From positions 500,330,190 to 500,394,189 of the forward strand of contig CM060990.1 of assembly GCA_030765065.1 (NCBI GenBank): a stretch of 64,000 nucleotides of DNA. The letters are read 5' to 3'. Position 1 is the stretch's first letter, and each line of letters opens with the position of its first letter. This stretch comes from Deroplatys truncata. Lineage: Eukaryota; Arthropoda; Insecta; Mantodea; Mantidae. Shown here piece after piece: positions 1 to 13,023 of this stretch. The notes beneath the pieces were generated by a model. The model was not told where the DNA came from. It searched no databases and was given only the letters and a program-made list of their open reading frames with translations. Made by a program: the position numbers and the translations under genes.

Positions 1-2950
1 GTATTGATGGTAGAATTGAAAAAAAAACCACAAAAACTTGATATAAACCCGATAAATCATAGCTATAATACAATCCCTATAACCCCCTTGAGCCCCCCCA
101 TCAGAATTAAAACCACATTTGATCTCTTGAATATTTGTGTTATTTTGGGTCTTAATAACACATTTGGGTCCACGGAATAAAATTTAAAGATGTCTAAACC
201 TTATTATAGGCCCCAAAAGCCCCCAAATTTTCAAAAAAAAAATTTTTGCAACTTTTTACATGCCCAGAAAATCTCATTAAGTCCGAATTTGATTTCGGAC
301 CTCTAGAAGATATACCTAATGAATTTTCTGAGAATAGCCTGTGAAGCTCTCTTCATTTAGGTATAAAGAATTTTGTATAGCTGATAAACCCTAAGAGATA
401 CACAAAAACGTGTTATACATAAAAATATACCTACATATCTTTAAAACACACAATTTATTTCGGAAAACTTTTTTGTGGCGTCACAATTTCCGAGATATCA
501 TTTATTATTGGTTTGAATTTTCAATAGTTTGTCATTTTAAAGTGCTGTTGCTTTTCAGTTGTTTCTCGCGATATCGTGGAGAGTGTATGGAATTTCTTGG
601 CCAGCAAATAGCGAACCGATTTTTAAGCCTCTGGCTATCACTTTGTTTTCTTATATCGAGATTGTACCTTCAACGAAATGTGTAATGAATCTATTTCTAT
701 AAATGTTTATCTTGACTAATGTGAAGTAGATAGAAAAATAGGCTATCCTAAGAATAGTTTGCAGAAGGTTATATAAGAATAAATGATATCTAGTAGATGA
801 AGAAAGTCAATCACATTTTGGTCATCTGCAATTCAATTTGGTTCCTCCTTCCCAACTGACATTCGTGGGATCTAAAATATATTTCTTTCCTATAAATGAT
901 CTGTGAATAGTACGATTTTGGATTTCGCTGTTTATACGGTGCTTATATGAATTATGTAGGTATTAGTTGTCTTGTTTAAGCCTGATGGCTCTAGTTGATG
1001 TTAACGTCACTCCTATTGGCTTTCCATGATTGGAGGGTGGAGCAAATAGGACATGTACCGCACAATAAGTCTTGGATGTAAGGAATTACGAGTATGTGCT
1101 CTCAAATTGCACGAAATGCATTCAACTTTGAGTGAAAAAGACCGGAGGCCGACCATTAGCAGCGAAAGGCTTAATTCTTGTAACTGAATTCATATGGAAA
1201 TATCTTTCTATGTCTGATTTGGATCGTTGATTGGTGGTAATAGATTTGGGAACTGTATGCCAACTGCAGCACTTTTGTGTAAAATTGAAAATTAAACCCT
1301 TGGGTTTGCTAGTTATAACCCTATATTCTGTCGCAGTTAGCACGCAGTTTCCACTGATCTGACTTTCGTGAGATACCATTCCCCCCCCTGATTTTCGAGA
1401 GGTATCGTTCAAATGTTGATGTATACTTTATGTTAGACAGGTTCTAAATTATCATTTAAAATATTATAATCATATATATATATATACAATCATTATAAAT
1501 TATTTTATTTTTCTTAGCCGTAGTATTTGACATTTTTCAGCACTTAGATGCCCCTTAAATGCAATTTTTAGGTTATAAGAACGACATTTTGCAAATAGTT
1601 TGCCGAATAGATATATACCAGCTAAAACTTGCAATGCAGTCATTATCGTAAGTCATCATGTGTTGCATCACCATACTCCGCAAAATCCATACGTATGTAC
1701 ATACTTTTATACTTTTGCAACAATTAAAACTGACAACGAATAAAAATTATTTTACACGTTTCAGCTACTTTTAAAAAAGGTATTTCTTAACAAACTTGCT
1801 TTTAGACCAATGAAGAGCAAAATTTGAAATGTTTAAAATATATGAGTGAGATTTGCATCTTATACAGCGTTTTCATAAAATAAATTAAATGTTAGTTTAA
1901 AAGGCATAATTCAGAATTCGTTTAAGATATGTATGCACCAAATTTTGCAACAACTTTTTTATATACAGATATAGGATGTGGAAGCAAAATCAAATGCCTT
2001 GGTTGGGAATTTTAGGTTTGAAAATTTCACAGATGGGTCTCTTTAATACTCGAAATAGCCCTGAGAATGCGCTTTCAGAGCAATCCAGGGACGAAGACTT
2101 TGGTATTTCCCATGTGAGATGTATTCATACATTTCTAAATCTTTTGTACGTTAAAATATTTTGCTTCCGAAGAGACCTCCATCACTTTAAGTACACATAT
2201 ATCTACACTTTTGCCAGAACAAGTTTTGAAGATAAACAGCTCAGGAGCTGCACTTAAGCTCGAGTGTTTCCAAAACATTTTCCTGCAGATAAACAAAAGC
2301 CACAGTATTGCTTTCAGGTGCCAGCCCGTGTTTGCAAATCGTGACAAAACGCTGGAACTTCAGATTTTGGGAAGCAAACCGTTTGAACATCCTGTCAGTT
2401 ACTGGTTACCAATTCGCAAGGTATGCAGGGAAAAGGTTCATAACAAGCTTTGTTGTAGCTCCATTATATGTACAATCAAAGAGAATACTGCAGTTGGGAT
2501 CTATAAGAAGGAAATGTCGGAAGATATTAGATTAGAATTTGCAAACCATATCTAGTAAATATTACACTTACTTAAGTATGAAATAGTGGAATTTTCTTAT
2601 TTCGACACTTTTCCCTTATTTTCAGGTAATTATCTATATTCCATCTCAATTTAAGCGGTTAAATGGTTTCGCAAGATGAGTAAAAAACTATTCATATCAC
2701 GTGAGATGATAGGGCAGCCTGTGTTTGCTGGATTCGGTGTGAAATAACTTTTATCTACTACTATAACAATCAGTGATGCTTTAGTTCGTAGTCACTAGGC
2801 GACAAAACCTATACTTTATAATCTAACAAAACACAAAACACGCTATCAAAGCATAAAATACGGGTTCATCAAAACGTAAAATACACTTTAATGTAGATCA
2901 TGTATATCTTATTTTCCTTGAACAAAAACGTTCTCCCCTAATTGTAATAT
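1..2950. other. AT-rich intergenic DNA, no gene recognised
   Basis: No open frame here has a recognisable domain. The longest, about 114 codons at 2211-2555 on the + strand, matches nothing I know and is overlapped by other open frames on both strands. The stretch holds a perfect 7-bp hairpin at 281-300 (gtccgaa / ttcggac) and a short AT repeat at 1471-1487. Confidence 0.6.
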
Positions 2951-2958
2951 TATAACCA

Positions 2959-3827
2959 TTACAATCTGTAATACTTATTGGAGGCACATTTCCACCTTCC
3001 ATGTCTTTTTAAGGTAAGCACATCAGCACCGCTGTCTGCGAGCAAAGTAGCAGAAGAACGTCTCATACAATGCCCGGTGTAATCCTTGGCGTTTTCCAGC
3101 TTCAGATACTCTGCAATCCTACTAGGAATCTTCCCAAACATATTTATGCCAATCACTTGTGCACGACATTTTCCATTTAAATAAAATCGAAAGTACTTAT
3201 TGTAGCTAGTAATACCAAGTCGAATACCATGATAAGTTCTACAAATTTCAAGTAAATCGACATTATTTAGTTCACCACTAATCGCAAAACTTCTAGATAA
3301 TATAGATATGCTTTTGTCTCCCTTATCTTCACAAACATCCTCAACATCATCAATCGTCAGTTTATACAATTCTTCCCGACGACACGCTCCACATATCCCA
3401 AATATAAGAGCAATCTTCTGTAATAAATGTTTTTCATCAGGCTCAGTTTTCAGGAATTGCGTCACTTCATCTCGGCTTAATATTTTCGACTTCTTACTAC
3501 GATAAAATACAGGTTGTCTCTTTAAAAATGCCTTTAATTTTCCAAACTTACTGATGTCAATATTATCATTAATCAAAACATTAATCTCACCATGGAATAT
3601 TCACTCCAAAGACTCGAAGCTTTAATACTTTTCGACTTCTCCTAAAAATACGCCACCAAAGAATCTTCATTTACGCCTGCTTCATTACCCACACACCAGT
3701 CCTTGAATTTCGTATAGCTATATAAATAAACTTTCCTTGACTTTTCTGGAAGTATATTAATGGTTGCATCTTGGACTGCTTTTACATTTTTTCCTCATGA
3801 ACCGTGAAAATCACCTTCTTCGCTCAT
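2959..3827 (-). pseudogene. Crypton-like tyrosine recombinase (decayed)
   Basis: A tyrosine recombinase (DNA breakage and rejoining through a catalytic Tyr) of the kind carried by Crypton transposons. The main open part is 205 codons (3576-2959). An arginine in the box GACRREEL (residues 63-70) is a fair candidate for the first catalytic Arg. HCMRR at 169-173 supplies the HxxR motif, RHGRW at 191-195 the second His/Trp, and Tyr202 or Tyr203 the candidate nucleophile. Upstream, from an ATG at 3827, the N-terminal SAM-like part can be followed (KSRKVYLYSYTKFKDWC), but it carries an in-frame TGA, a TAG and a frameshift near 3580, so the gene is broken. The C-terminus stops directly after the tyrosines, shorter than relatives that I recall continuing with a VAEGY-type tail. 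The family call rests on motifs. A DIRS- or Ngaro-type recombinase is less likely because no reverse transcriptase lies nearby. Confidence 0.75.
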
Positions 3828-6800
3828 TTTTACTTTAAATTTACATATGAGACTAGCATTAAAAATTGCAGAATATAACAACAAAGTTTGTTGATTTAAT
3901 TTATCGTGTCTTTTTTTTTCCAAAGCCCACATTACCTACTCTTTCTCTAAATATATCGTTTCCGCAATAAATAAATTTCATTAAATATACTAAATATACA
4001 ACATATACTAAAACACTCCGAACGTAGATATAATATTGTAAACAACACGTTACAAAGTAGGTTTAGTAACTCGCTGCTCTTAGGACACTCCCTTCGGTCG
4101 TGTTTGAACTTGAGCCTCTCACTACTAAACCTCTACTTTTGAACTAGTCCTCCAAATAACTATTAAAGCCCTAGAGGGATGAAACAATACCACCGTTTCT
4201 CAATAGATATTCGATACAGACACTGATTTTTGAGTATCGATATTCAATACCTACTCGATATTCACTTTACAAAGTATCTAGGGCAATAACCTGGTAATTA
4301 AATTATTATGGTACTACTAATTTTCAGTGTAGGAGTTATAACGTATTTTGTATTATAAGACTTATTCTGCGAATATTGCCGTTTTGCATTCTCCAATTGG
4401 CTGAAGTTGTTACAGTTTTAAAATAGCTACAGTTTCCTACCTTATGGTCAAATACCTTCATTTTATAGTTTGCCTTACCAAAACAATGAAGGACTTAAAA
4501 TTTCGTTTCGATAAACTTTTAGTTTTCAAGGCATTATGCTTAAAATATGAATTTTACTATCGTATATGATATATATTTTACACCTTGCAATTTGAAAAAT
4601 AATCTTTCTTTTAAATATCCATGTGATTTATTTGATAAATACGCATAAAACTGTCTTATAATATTTTCTAGCTGATGTTAGCTCAAAATGTTTTTTACAA
4701 TTGTAACTGTGAATTGCTATATTTTTACACCTCATTTTTTGCTTTAAACGTCAATAATAACTCAAAACTCTTTCGCAACACAAAACATTTACATTGCATT
4801 TTTAATTTCTTGACGTTTTGGAATATGCCTATATGAAAATTTTCAGAAGAATTGGAGGAAAACCCCATCCTGTGGAACATTTTGAGCGGCCAAAAGTGCT
4901 GAGAAAAGATAATTCTAAAATCTCATATTTTAAAGTGAAATTTAATTTAATTCGAAAATGTAATCTCTATTAATACAAAGATAAATATACACTATATCAA
5001 AAGTTAAAAGTAATTTTTTAATTATAACCTTTAAATAATTTATTTTGAACTTGCAACAATTAAATACATATTCCATAGAATTTCGCCCAAATTCACTGGT
5101 ACATTCTCTTAACTCCCTATGTAATTATGCTCTGTGCAGAATGTGAATAGTTTTCACTATTTGAGCTAATGTAGCTGACTGAAACTACAGGACTGTATAC
5201 AGACAGATAAGCCAATCGCATCGCTCCTCATTTTCAGATGTCTCAATATCAGGTTCTGACAGAGGAAGAAATTCCACATAGCTTTTTCACTCATGTGCTT
5301 GCTTCTAGAAATTTAAAGCCTTGTATGACCCAATACCGCCCAAAAAAATGTTCAGTCTATTTTACACACCGCTTTGTTGTTATTAGTTGTGTACACTTAA
5401 CTCATATTTTATTTCATATCACTGCTGTACGTAATCTAGCACATTGAATTTAACAAACTGATAGAACAAGACACATTGTGGGTTATGCTTACGTGGAGAA
5501 TATGACCTGAGTGTTAAAAACCAACAGTCTAGAGGAAAAACAAATATTCTCAGACACTGAATTATCTCTCGCCTGAAATTTTGATTCATTTCTGCTGCTG
5601 GGTTCATCCGATTTTGGTCATCGAAGTTAACTACTCTTTCAAGTTCAGCTGTTCTTCTGCTGAGATACGGAAATAAAGTTATGCTAAGCAATGTGGTGCT
5701 ATGATTTTAAGGGTAATACAGCGATATCAAAATACTAATACAAGCGCTTGTGGTAAAGCTTGTTTAGGAAAAAGAATTATCACAAAGTTTCTTGCCACTT
5801 TCTGGATTAATAATGCAATATGCACATTGGTTATACGTTAGTTTTTGTAGATAAGAAGTAAGTTTTCTAAAAGCTGATGTACTCTCGTTCGTTGCGAGTT
5901 ATTTGTTCAGCCACTATCAGCAAATTTACCTCATAAAGAACAAAAAGCACCCTACAGCGCCGTTAAGCAAAATTAAATAGAAAAGAGAATAAACTGTGAT
6001 ATGAGTACTATATAATATCAAAAGGAACATAAAACTATTTGTAAAATGTTATTATCCCAACATTTTATGAAATAGTAAAACCTGAAGCTCCTTTCGCATT
6101 AGGCATTAACCGTGGAGATTGTTTCTTCTTAGTCTCTCAAAGTGCTTCCTTCGTTCTTTATCTGTCTTCCCCCCCCTCTCTCTCTCATTCACTCTCACTT
6201 CCTTCTCCATATCTATCTCCACAATTCATCCTCTACCGCTGTATCTCCATTTCTATCTATGTAACGTACATGTTATACCATGTTTTGAAAGCTGGCAGTA
6301 AAGCTCCGGGCATTCCTGAGTGAATATACGCACGCATATTTAAATGTAATTTTTGTCTTCAGGTACCATCAGCTGTTCGTTCAGAATAGAAAATTATCAG
6401 AAAGTATTAGATTACAGGTTAATTATACCTAATTATGTACATAAGAATAGGTTTCAATTTTTTCATGTCCACTATTCTTCGCGTTCAAAATGCAAAATAG
6501 TTGCTTCTTTTGTACCTACATTAATTATAAAAATGTATAAAATACCGCATAAATCAACTCTGGTGGTAACTTTTGGGTGTAGCTGTTACCACAACCCTAG
6601 AGGTATTACCTATCTGTAAAATTCAAGTGTGTACTTACTTGGTGGCTATTTCAATACCTAAATTAAAAACAAAACAAAAAAGAAGGTATATATATATATA
6701 TATTATAATGTTGAAGCATTTACGAATTTATCGCGTTCCTAATCCCAAAGAAGCATCCAAGAGTATCTACCTCTGGGAAATCCAGAACTTCGGCACCGGT

Positions 6801-6885
6801 TACGTCACTGAAGGTCATTTCCCATGATAATTAACTGCAGTCAAGGACTGTGCTAAGGGACAAAACGAGCAATAGGAAGAAACAC
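3828..6885. other. AT-rich intergenic DNA with a hairpin and a dispersed repeat copy
   Basis: No gene seen. At 4058-4136 a pair of inverted arms (GTAGGTTTAGTA and TACTAAACCTCTAC) encloses a smaller cactc-cttcgg-tcgtg hairpin, 230 bp upstream of the recombinase start. It may be the recombinase element's end. 4766-4925 is a diverged copy of a repeat also found at 23069-23226. An AT microsatellite lies at 6688-6705. Confidence 0.55.
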
Positions 6886-6888
6886 TGA

Positions 6889-7728
6889 GGGCCTGCATTA
6901 CGATCTCCGGTTAAGGTTCCGGTTAGATGCTAACTGGGAGTAAGGTCCAAATTTTCATGCTACGACCTAGCGATGAATTAACCGCCATTTCGGGTACCGG
7001 TTAGCGTTGGCACTAACTTGCAGGTATTCTTACAAAAATGGCGTACCTTCGGTCTGTATTGATAGTCGATAGCGATTTTAAGACGAAATATTGCATCAAT
7101 ATTTATATTACAGGAGCAAAGCCAAAATAATTATACTTCGAAAGAATAATTCGCAGGAATTTCGTAAACATTATAAGACTGTCAAAAGTTGCACTGGTTG
7201 GTTTATTTTCTATTATATTTCTGCTGCGTAATATCTCCAGCGTTATTCTTAGGCATATTTTGCTTATCGTTTTATTTTCCTGTTCTCCTTTTTACCGCAT
7301 GGCATGAATGTTTGCTTAAATATAATGCACCCAATATTAACCGGTATTTATAAATAGCGTATAACCCATTTTGCAGGTAACCTTTACAAAGTACATCAAC
7401 AGCGAAACCTAACCGTATATTCCAAAACGTCTTATGTTCCAAATAGCCCATGAGGAGTCGAAAGCAAAAACCCACATTATGAGTTAATATTCCGAAATCA
7501 CCCAACATATTTCCACCATAATCTACATACACAAATATATTAACTCCAAATTCTACGCAATAATATGGGCTTTCCATTGTCTTTTCCTCTTTGTTTGTGA
7601 GGATTTTCTCCTAAACGTAAGTATTTATTAATAACTTCATTAAGATTGGTATTTTGACACTAAACTACCCAGCAATAACCACAGGTTAGCAAACTTCAGC
7701 TGTTAACCGGAGAACGTAATACAAACCC
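6889..7728. mobile_element. 840-bp TIR element with TGA duplication, Harbinger-type
   Basis: The left end begins GGGCCTGCATTACGATCTCC. The right end, read inward on the other strand, begins GGGTTTGTATTACGTTCTCC, and both continue into CCGGTTAA. The match is about 16 of the first 20 bases and extends further. The direct 3-bp TGA at 6886-6888 and 7729-7731 fits the 3-bp (TWA/TNA) duplications of PIF/Harbinger. CCGGTTA-type motifs recur inside the left end (near 6915 and 6996). An open frame of 101 codons at 7577-7272 (-) lies inside. Its YVDYGG stretch faintly recalls the YVDVG box of Harbinger transposases, but I cannot confirm homology. The element is best called non-autonomous. Confidence 0.75.
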
Positions 7729-7734
7729 TGAAAT

Positions 7735-9030
7735 GGAAACAGAGCTTGCCTGCGGAATGAGATAGGTAGGTAGGTATGTGGTCTCAGTCCATTCTATGAG
7801 AACCTAACGGATGAAGTCTGTAAAACACTTCCATTTATTATAGTTAATAAAAGAAACTGGTAAAATAAATTTACAAATGAAGTCTACAGATATCAACAGT
7901 CGAAAACAGATGTAACCTGTTACACCGTACTAATTTGAGATCCCTGGGTCCGTTTATATTAAGGAAAAATCCAAAGAGTTGTATGTAAATTATTGTGTAA
8001 AAAAATGCATAAAAACAGTAACACTGGAAACAACTACGCTGATTCATTAGCCCCTTTTAATTTTAAAGTTTTATTAGTTTGGGATACTTTATGTTAATTT
8101 ATTATTAATAAATTATAAAATCGGAGCTGTTTTGATTCATACCCTATTTTTTTTCTACGTGACATGTTAATTAGACGTAAAATTCTTAGAAAACGCAAAT
8201 TACCCTACCTACGTAGAAACTATAAAGTAGGTATACAAAAACGCCGTTTCTGCGGCGTTTATTGTAATATGTATGTAATAAAATTAAAAAGCCTTCAAAA
8301 ACGCAATTTTCAAATGACAGCTCGCAGCTTGCTGTAGGTAGGTAATGCATATAGCCCACGTCTGGAATTATTTGCTGCGCGCGCACTATTTTCTAAAAAG
8401 GTTTTTTTTAGTCAAGGTGTCTCAAACATGTATTTCCAGTGAAATCTCGAGATCGAAATTTTGGGTGGAATACAATAGGTACTTCCTCTACCTACTAGGT
8501 TGGTCGTGGCAGAGAAAGCAAAAATGTAGAGCTCATTAAAATACAAGTTTGTGTCAAATATTTTTGTGGCATCTTATTGTATGTTTTAAATTTTTTTCAC
8601 ATTGAAAAGAATGACAGATTTTGATAGTTTCACTAATCGTGCCGAGAAAGAGAACGCGATTGCTCGGATGAGGTAGGAAGTTGTGAATCAGCTTGTGGCG
8701 GTTCTAGTTGTAGGAAGAATGTGAGGTGGCAGCACGGTAGCAATGTAATACGGTAGCCATAGACCGTGAAAGTTAGTCGTGCTCCAGGGAGGGAGCAAGG
8801 TTGTGGCATGTTGAGTGAGCATGCTTCTCGTCGCCATGCACTACGCGTACACCAGCCCGAGTACGCTACAGAAATGTGAATTTAGATGTCTTCTCAGTAA
8901 CGGTAATGTTCAGAAAATAAATACATACCTCATGCTGGAGTAATATCTAGTTGAATCGGGGGGCGATGCTTAGTGTTTTTACTTCAATGAAAATTTAAGG
9001 TACTTTTAAAAGTATTAACTGATATAAAAA
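7735..9030. other. Intergenic DNA, no gene recognised
   Basis: Nothing coding is recognised. 8640-8930 is richer in G+C than its surroundings and ends near an AATAAA at about 8917, so it may be part of an old transcript or repeat. I cannot assign it. Confidence 0.5.
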
Positions 9031-9033
9031 CTC

Positions 9034-9235
9034 CTTCGTGGTTGAGTGGTTGGTCAGCGAGCTGACTTCTCACCTGAAGATCCCGAGTTTGACTTTTGGC
9101 CGGGTGGGTAGGAATGTTTCTTTAATTAGGATTATTTTATCCTCCATAGAGTCTGAAAGTGTGGATGTGAGAGTGAATGTGCGTATGAAATAAGTTAAAA
9201 ACGACGAAAACCTACAGCTTCTTAAATGGGGGGGG
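9034..9235 (+). repeat. Possible tRNA-derived SINE fragment
   Basis: The stretch cttcgtggttgagtggttgg resembles a tRNA 5' half with a box A. About 35 bases on, gagtttgactt sits where box B belongs. A unique tail follows, ending before a run of twelve or so G. No target duplication was found and the tRNA fold is degraded, so this is a weak call on promoter-like spacing. Confidence 0.35.
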
Positions 9236-9239
9236 GGGA

Positions 9240-11920
9240 CCCCTCATGATTGGGTATTTAGAAAACGTCATTTGGTAGTAAACAGGAAACCTTGACTAAA
9301 TCGTAATTCGTCAGTCACGAAGTGTAAATCTTCGGAAAATCCATAAAAATTGTTTTATTCAGCATATGATAGTTTCAGATTGATGCTGGTTGTACATGTT
9401 TCATTTCTACCTTTACCACGACCTTATAAAATGAAATTATGTGTGTTTTGATGTTTAGGTATTTAGAAATTGCCTTTTGAAGAGCAGTTACTGATGTCCC
9501 TTTAACAAAACACACACTTAAGGTAAGCTATAATGTGTCATATTATGGTTTATTTCACTCAATTACATAAAGACTCGTGCACGATCTAATAACAGTTACA
9601 TTTTACAAGAAATGTAACATAAATAATTTGGAATACCTTTAAGTTACTTCCAAGTATAACCAGGAATCCAGACCCTTAATGAACTTCATGAGTCTCATTG
9701 TCCACTGACCAGTCTAAAATGTTCTCTAGATCTAAATGTAATCGCTAGGCACATAAGGTTTGAGTTTGGCATTTTTGTTGCTTTTATGGGAACTTTGTGA
9801 GTTGAATATGCACACCTGTCAGGCGAAGTAATAGGTCCTCTAGTTTGCCTCTCTGATTTTCTTATAAACACTATCCTAGGAGGAAAATAGAGTAGTTGCT
9901 TTACTGCAGCTCTCAAGAAACTGTAAAAAAAAAAAATGACTGTCTCACTAGGGCTGTCACTAATAGTTTGTTAATATATCTACGTGGCAGCAGGAATCAG
10001 AATATTTACCTGCCTGACATAGGCTAATGAATAGAGGTCATGATGCACTTTTAACACATTATAGTTCGCTCTACTGAACGTAGGTAGTTTCCAAAACTCA
10101 CAAAATATGAAAATGGCCAAAATAGTGATTGATGCGCTTTTAGCAAATCACGATTCAATTATTGTGTTTACACACACAGGTTTTCTTGTTACCTGCACGT
10201 AAAAATCCAGGGTAAGATGGCAAATGCTTTTATCAAAGTACGTATTGATATATTCATTTTATTTAAGCTTGATTTGTTGTACCAAGGCATAACAAATGAT
10301 TACGATAAAGAATACCCTGCTCCTTTGATGTTTTGAAACAGTTCATGTCGTCTGTTCTGACATATTCCACAGCAATAGGTGTTCTTTACTCCGCTGGTCT
10401 CCCTATGGGATACGTACTTTCCAGATATTGCTAGCAATAAAATGAAAAATCCGTCAAATGTGGTATTTTACCTAAACATTTAATAGGCATCTTCCCTAAA
10501 TATCAGGGTTAGATGTCTAATGAAGTAACACAATCAAAGATAACAGGGAGAATGTTGTTGACAATGAAATATCAGAACCCTTGCTGCACAATATACCAAA
10601 ATGGCTTTGAAAATAAATAAAAGATGAGTGTACGCTAGAACATTTGAACCGTTTCTTAATAATTTTCTCCCTGTTAATGGGAGCACAGGCCTTCTCTCTC
10701 TCCAGTCATTAACTAATGAAAGCCGTCATGCAGCCAAGTGCGTTGTACGCTGGATTTCTATGCTGTTTTGTTACAAACAGATACTTAGCTTCCCTAATTC
10801 TACAATATTACCTTCAGACAGCGGCTCACAACGAGGCAGCGTGTGAGATTTAACAGGACCACAGACAACTTTCTGTGAAGAAAACATAATACGTATATGA
10901 TTCGATAAACAGAGAAATTAGCAATAACGACAACTTTGACGAGTCTTCTTGCATTACAATCAATGCATAAATAGCTTTACACCAGTTTAAGCTCTTACCA
11001 TCTTGAGTTTGTTTTTCCTTCCTCAAAGTATACTGTATTTTTCTATCTGCTGCTGTAATTTAAATATCAATTGCTGACAAAAAAATATATATTCATACTT
11101 TTAAATAAATCACAGATTCTTTTCATAAAACTTTGATACTACTACTTTGAAACCAGAGAGTTATTTGATAATTTGGTTTTACAATGATTGAAAGTTACTT
11201 AATTACGCTTAGCTTTCCTCTAGCATGAGTGCTTTTGAATTAGATTAATTGTATGCGTTATATTTTCTCAATTTAAGGAACTGCAAAGTTAGCGGTTTTA
11301 GTGCTTGATTGTCTGAAGCAACATATCACTCTTTTTTTTCAAAATTAATTGAATATTTATTGGAAATGGCTGGTGTTTAAAATTAATGGTGAATCGCAAA
11401 CCCTCTAACTAGATGCTATATTTATCGGTAAAAGTGCATAGTCTCAACACATGTGGAAGAAGAAGAAGACACGCTTTCTGAATAGTATTTAGACTATCAT
11501 TGAAAGTTTTTCAGAAAATAAAGCCTGGTAAAGAGTTAGCGTAGCTAACATTTTGATTTGGCTGTTTTTAATGGCTGCTTTTAGAAATTACCTACAAATA
11601 GATATGTTTGAGAGGACAAAGACAGCAGCGAGCAATGATATGCAAGACAGGACTCACAGAGACGCTATACGCATTTCCACAACAGACGTGAGTATTAAGG
11701 TTAGTTTGTTTGGCGACACTAGGTTTTACAAGTCATTTTGGTAACTATCTTTTATTCCAGTGCGCATGCGCTAAATTTGGTGGTGACAGTTATGACACTA
11801 GCCAGTTTCGGCTACTCTCAACTTTTCATAAAATAAAACTAGTTCATTTTGAGGTTATCTTATGTTTGCGGCTTACCGAATGAAGTAGAGAAGTGCAGAA
11901 CTATTAATTTTAAAAGAACT
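9240..11920. other. AT-rich intergenic DNA, no gene recognised
   Basis: No domain recognised on either strand. The words gatgcacttttaacacat (10041-10058) and gatgcgcttttagcaaat (10131-10148) form a weak direct repeat. A small inverted repeat (gttacattttac...atgtaac) lies near 9595-9620. Confidence 0.5.
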
Positions 11921-11923
11921 TAA

Positions 11924-12127
11924 TATGGATGGAATCCAATAGAAGAAGTTAAAATGCGAATTCATTCCATTAGAAGTGCCTACGCAAATGAAATACGGAA
12001 GATTGAAAGGAGTAGGAAGTCTGGAAGTGGCACTGACAGTGTAAAGAAGCCGAAGATTCCATGGTTCAAGATAGTCAATTCTGTTCTGAGGAAAACAGTC
12101 TCCAAAAGAAAAATTCATTCCAACCTG
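11924..12127 (+). CDS. MADF-domain exon (partial), transposon or host
   Basis: Translates to a good MADF (Myb/SANT-like DNA-binding) core of 68 residues. The order is WNPIEEVKMRIHSIRS, then YANEIRKIERSRKSGSG, then TDSVKKPKIPWF, the pattern of MADF helices 2 and 3 with the conserved SGxGTD turn. A stop codon directly precedes the similarity at 11921-11923, and the domain's first helix is not visible upstream. The exon ends in phase 0 at a good donor (CTG|GTAAGC, GT at 12128-12129). MADF proteins are either insect transcription factors or the second protein of PIF/Harbinger transposons. A Harbinger transposase 2.4 kb downstream on the other strand makes the second plausible. An ATG lies at 11954, inside the domain, so it is unlikely to be the true start. 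Confidence 0.65.
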
Positions 12128-12129
12128 GT

Positions 12130-13009
12130 AAGCCTGCTTCATAATTTAATATACGATGTCAAATTGGTTATAAATATTTTTTTACAATCCTTTGCATGAT
12201 TCACACTTTTAGCGAACATCAAATGTCATGTGAATTATTAATTAATGTGTTTTCCTTTCCTTCTTCTACCCTCACTAATATTTTTAGAAACGCTATAACA
12301 TCCATTCTCATAAAAGCTTGTTTACTTTTATTAACATGCCTAAACCCTATTAAGCCTTACATGTAATTGCATAGAGTAAGGATAGCCAATTTTATACACT
12401 AGGGTAATTTTATACAAGTCCGTAGAGTTTTCAGTTCAGGAAGTTCCAATGTTTAGAAACCAGTTTTATTTGGCACTTCATATTTTAAGTGTAGACTGTA
12501 GTACGAATGCATAACTCATATGTTACAGCTGCCAGATTTGTTAACATTCTCTCAGAGACTATTGTAGCTACAAATAAGACATTTGGTAGGCTTAAAAGAT
12601 TGCATATATTTCGTTTACTGACAGGTTTGGTGTAGACTGATTTAAGATTATGTTCGGAGTATATGCCTATAGTCGTTTTAATTTCTGGTAAATTTTTGAA
12701 AATACTTAGCTTATTAAATTAGTTTTTGCATTCATTCTACACAAGTCTGGCTTTTCAGTTTACTGTCATTTTCAGCTAAGAGAGATTATAGGTATAGTAT
12801 TTCTAAAATTCGTGGATATGAAGTTAATATAATACTAAGTCGACAAATCTAATTTAAAATAGGTAGGTACATATTTTTAAACTGTCCATATGTTTTATGA
12901 ATTTTATATTTAGAATCATAAGTTCTACTTTACAGTTTGTAATGTTAAATTTGTTTCATTTTTGTCACCTCCGTTAACCATTCACAAACAATACAGTTTT
13001 AGCTTTATT
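12130..13009. other. AT-rich intergenic or intronic DNA
   Basis: No coding signal seen. If the MADF exon is spliced to a downstream exon, this is intron. Confidence 0.5.
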
Positions 13010-13023
13010 TTTATTTGCAGATA

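Noticed and set aside
2211-2555. 114-codon open frame
   Set aside because: No known motif, overlapping open frames on both strands.
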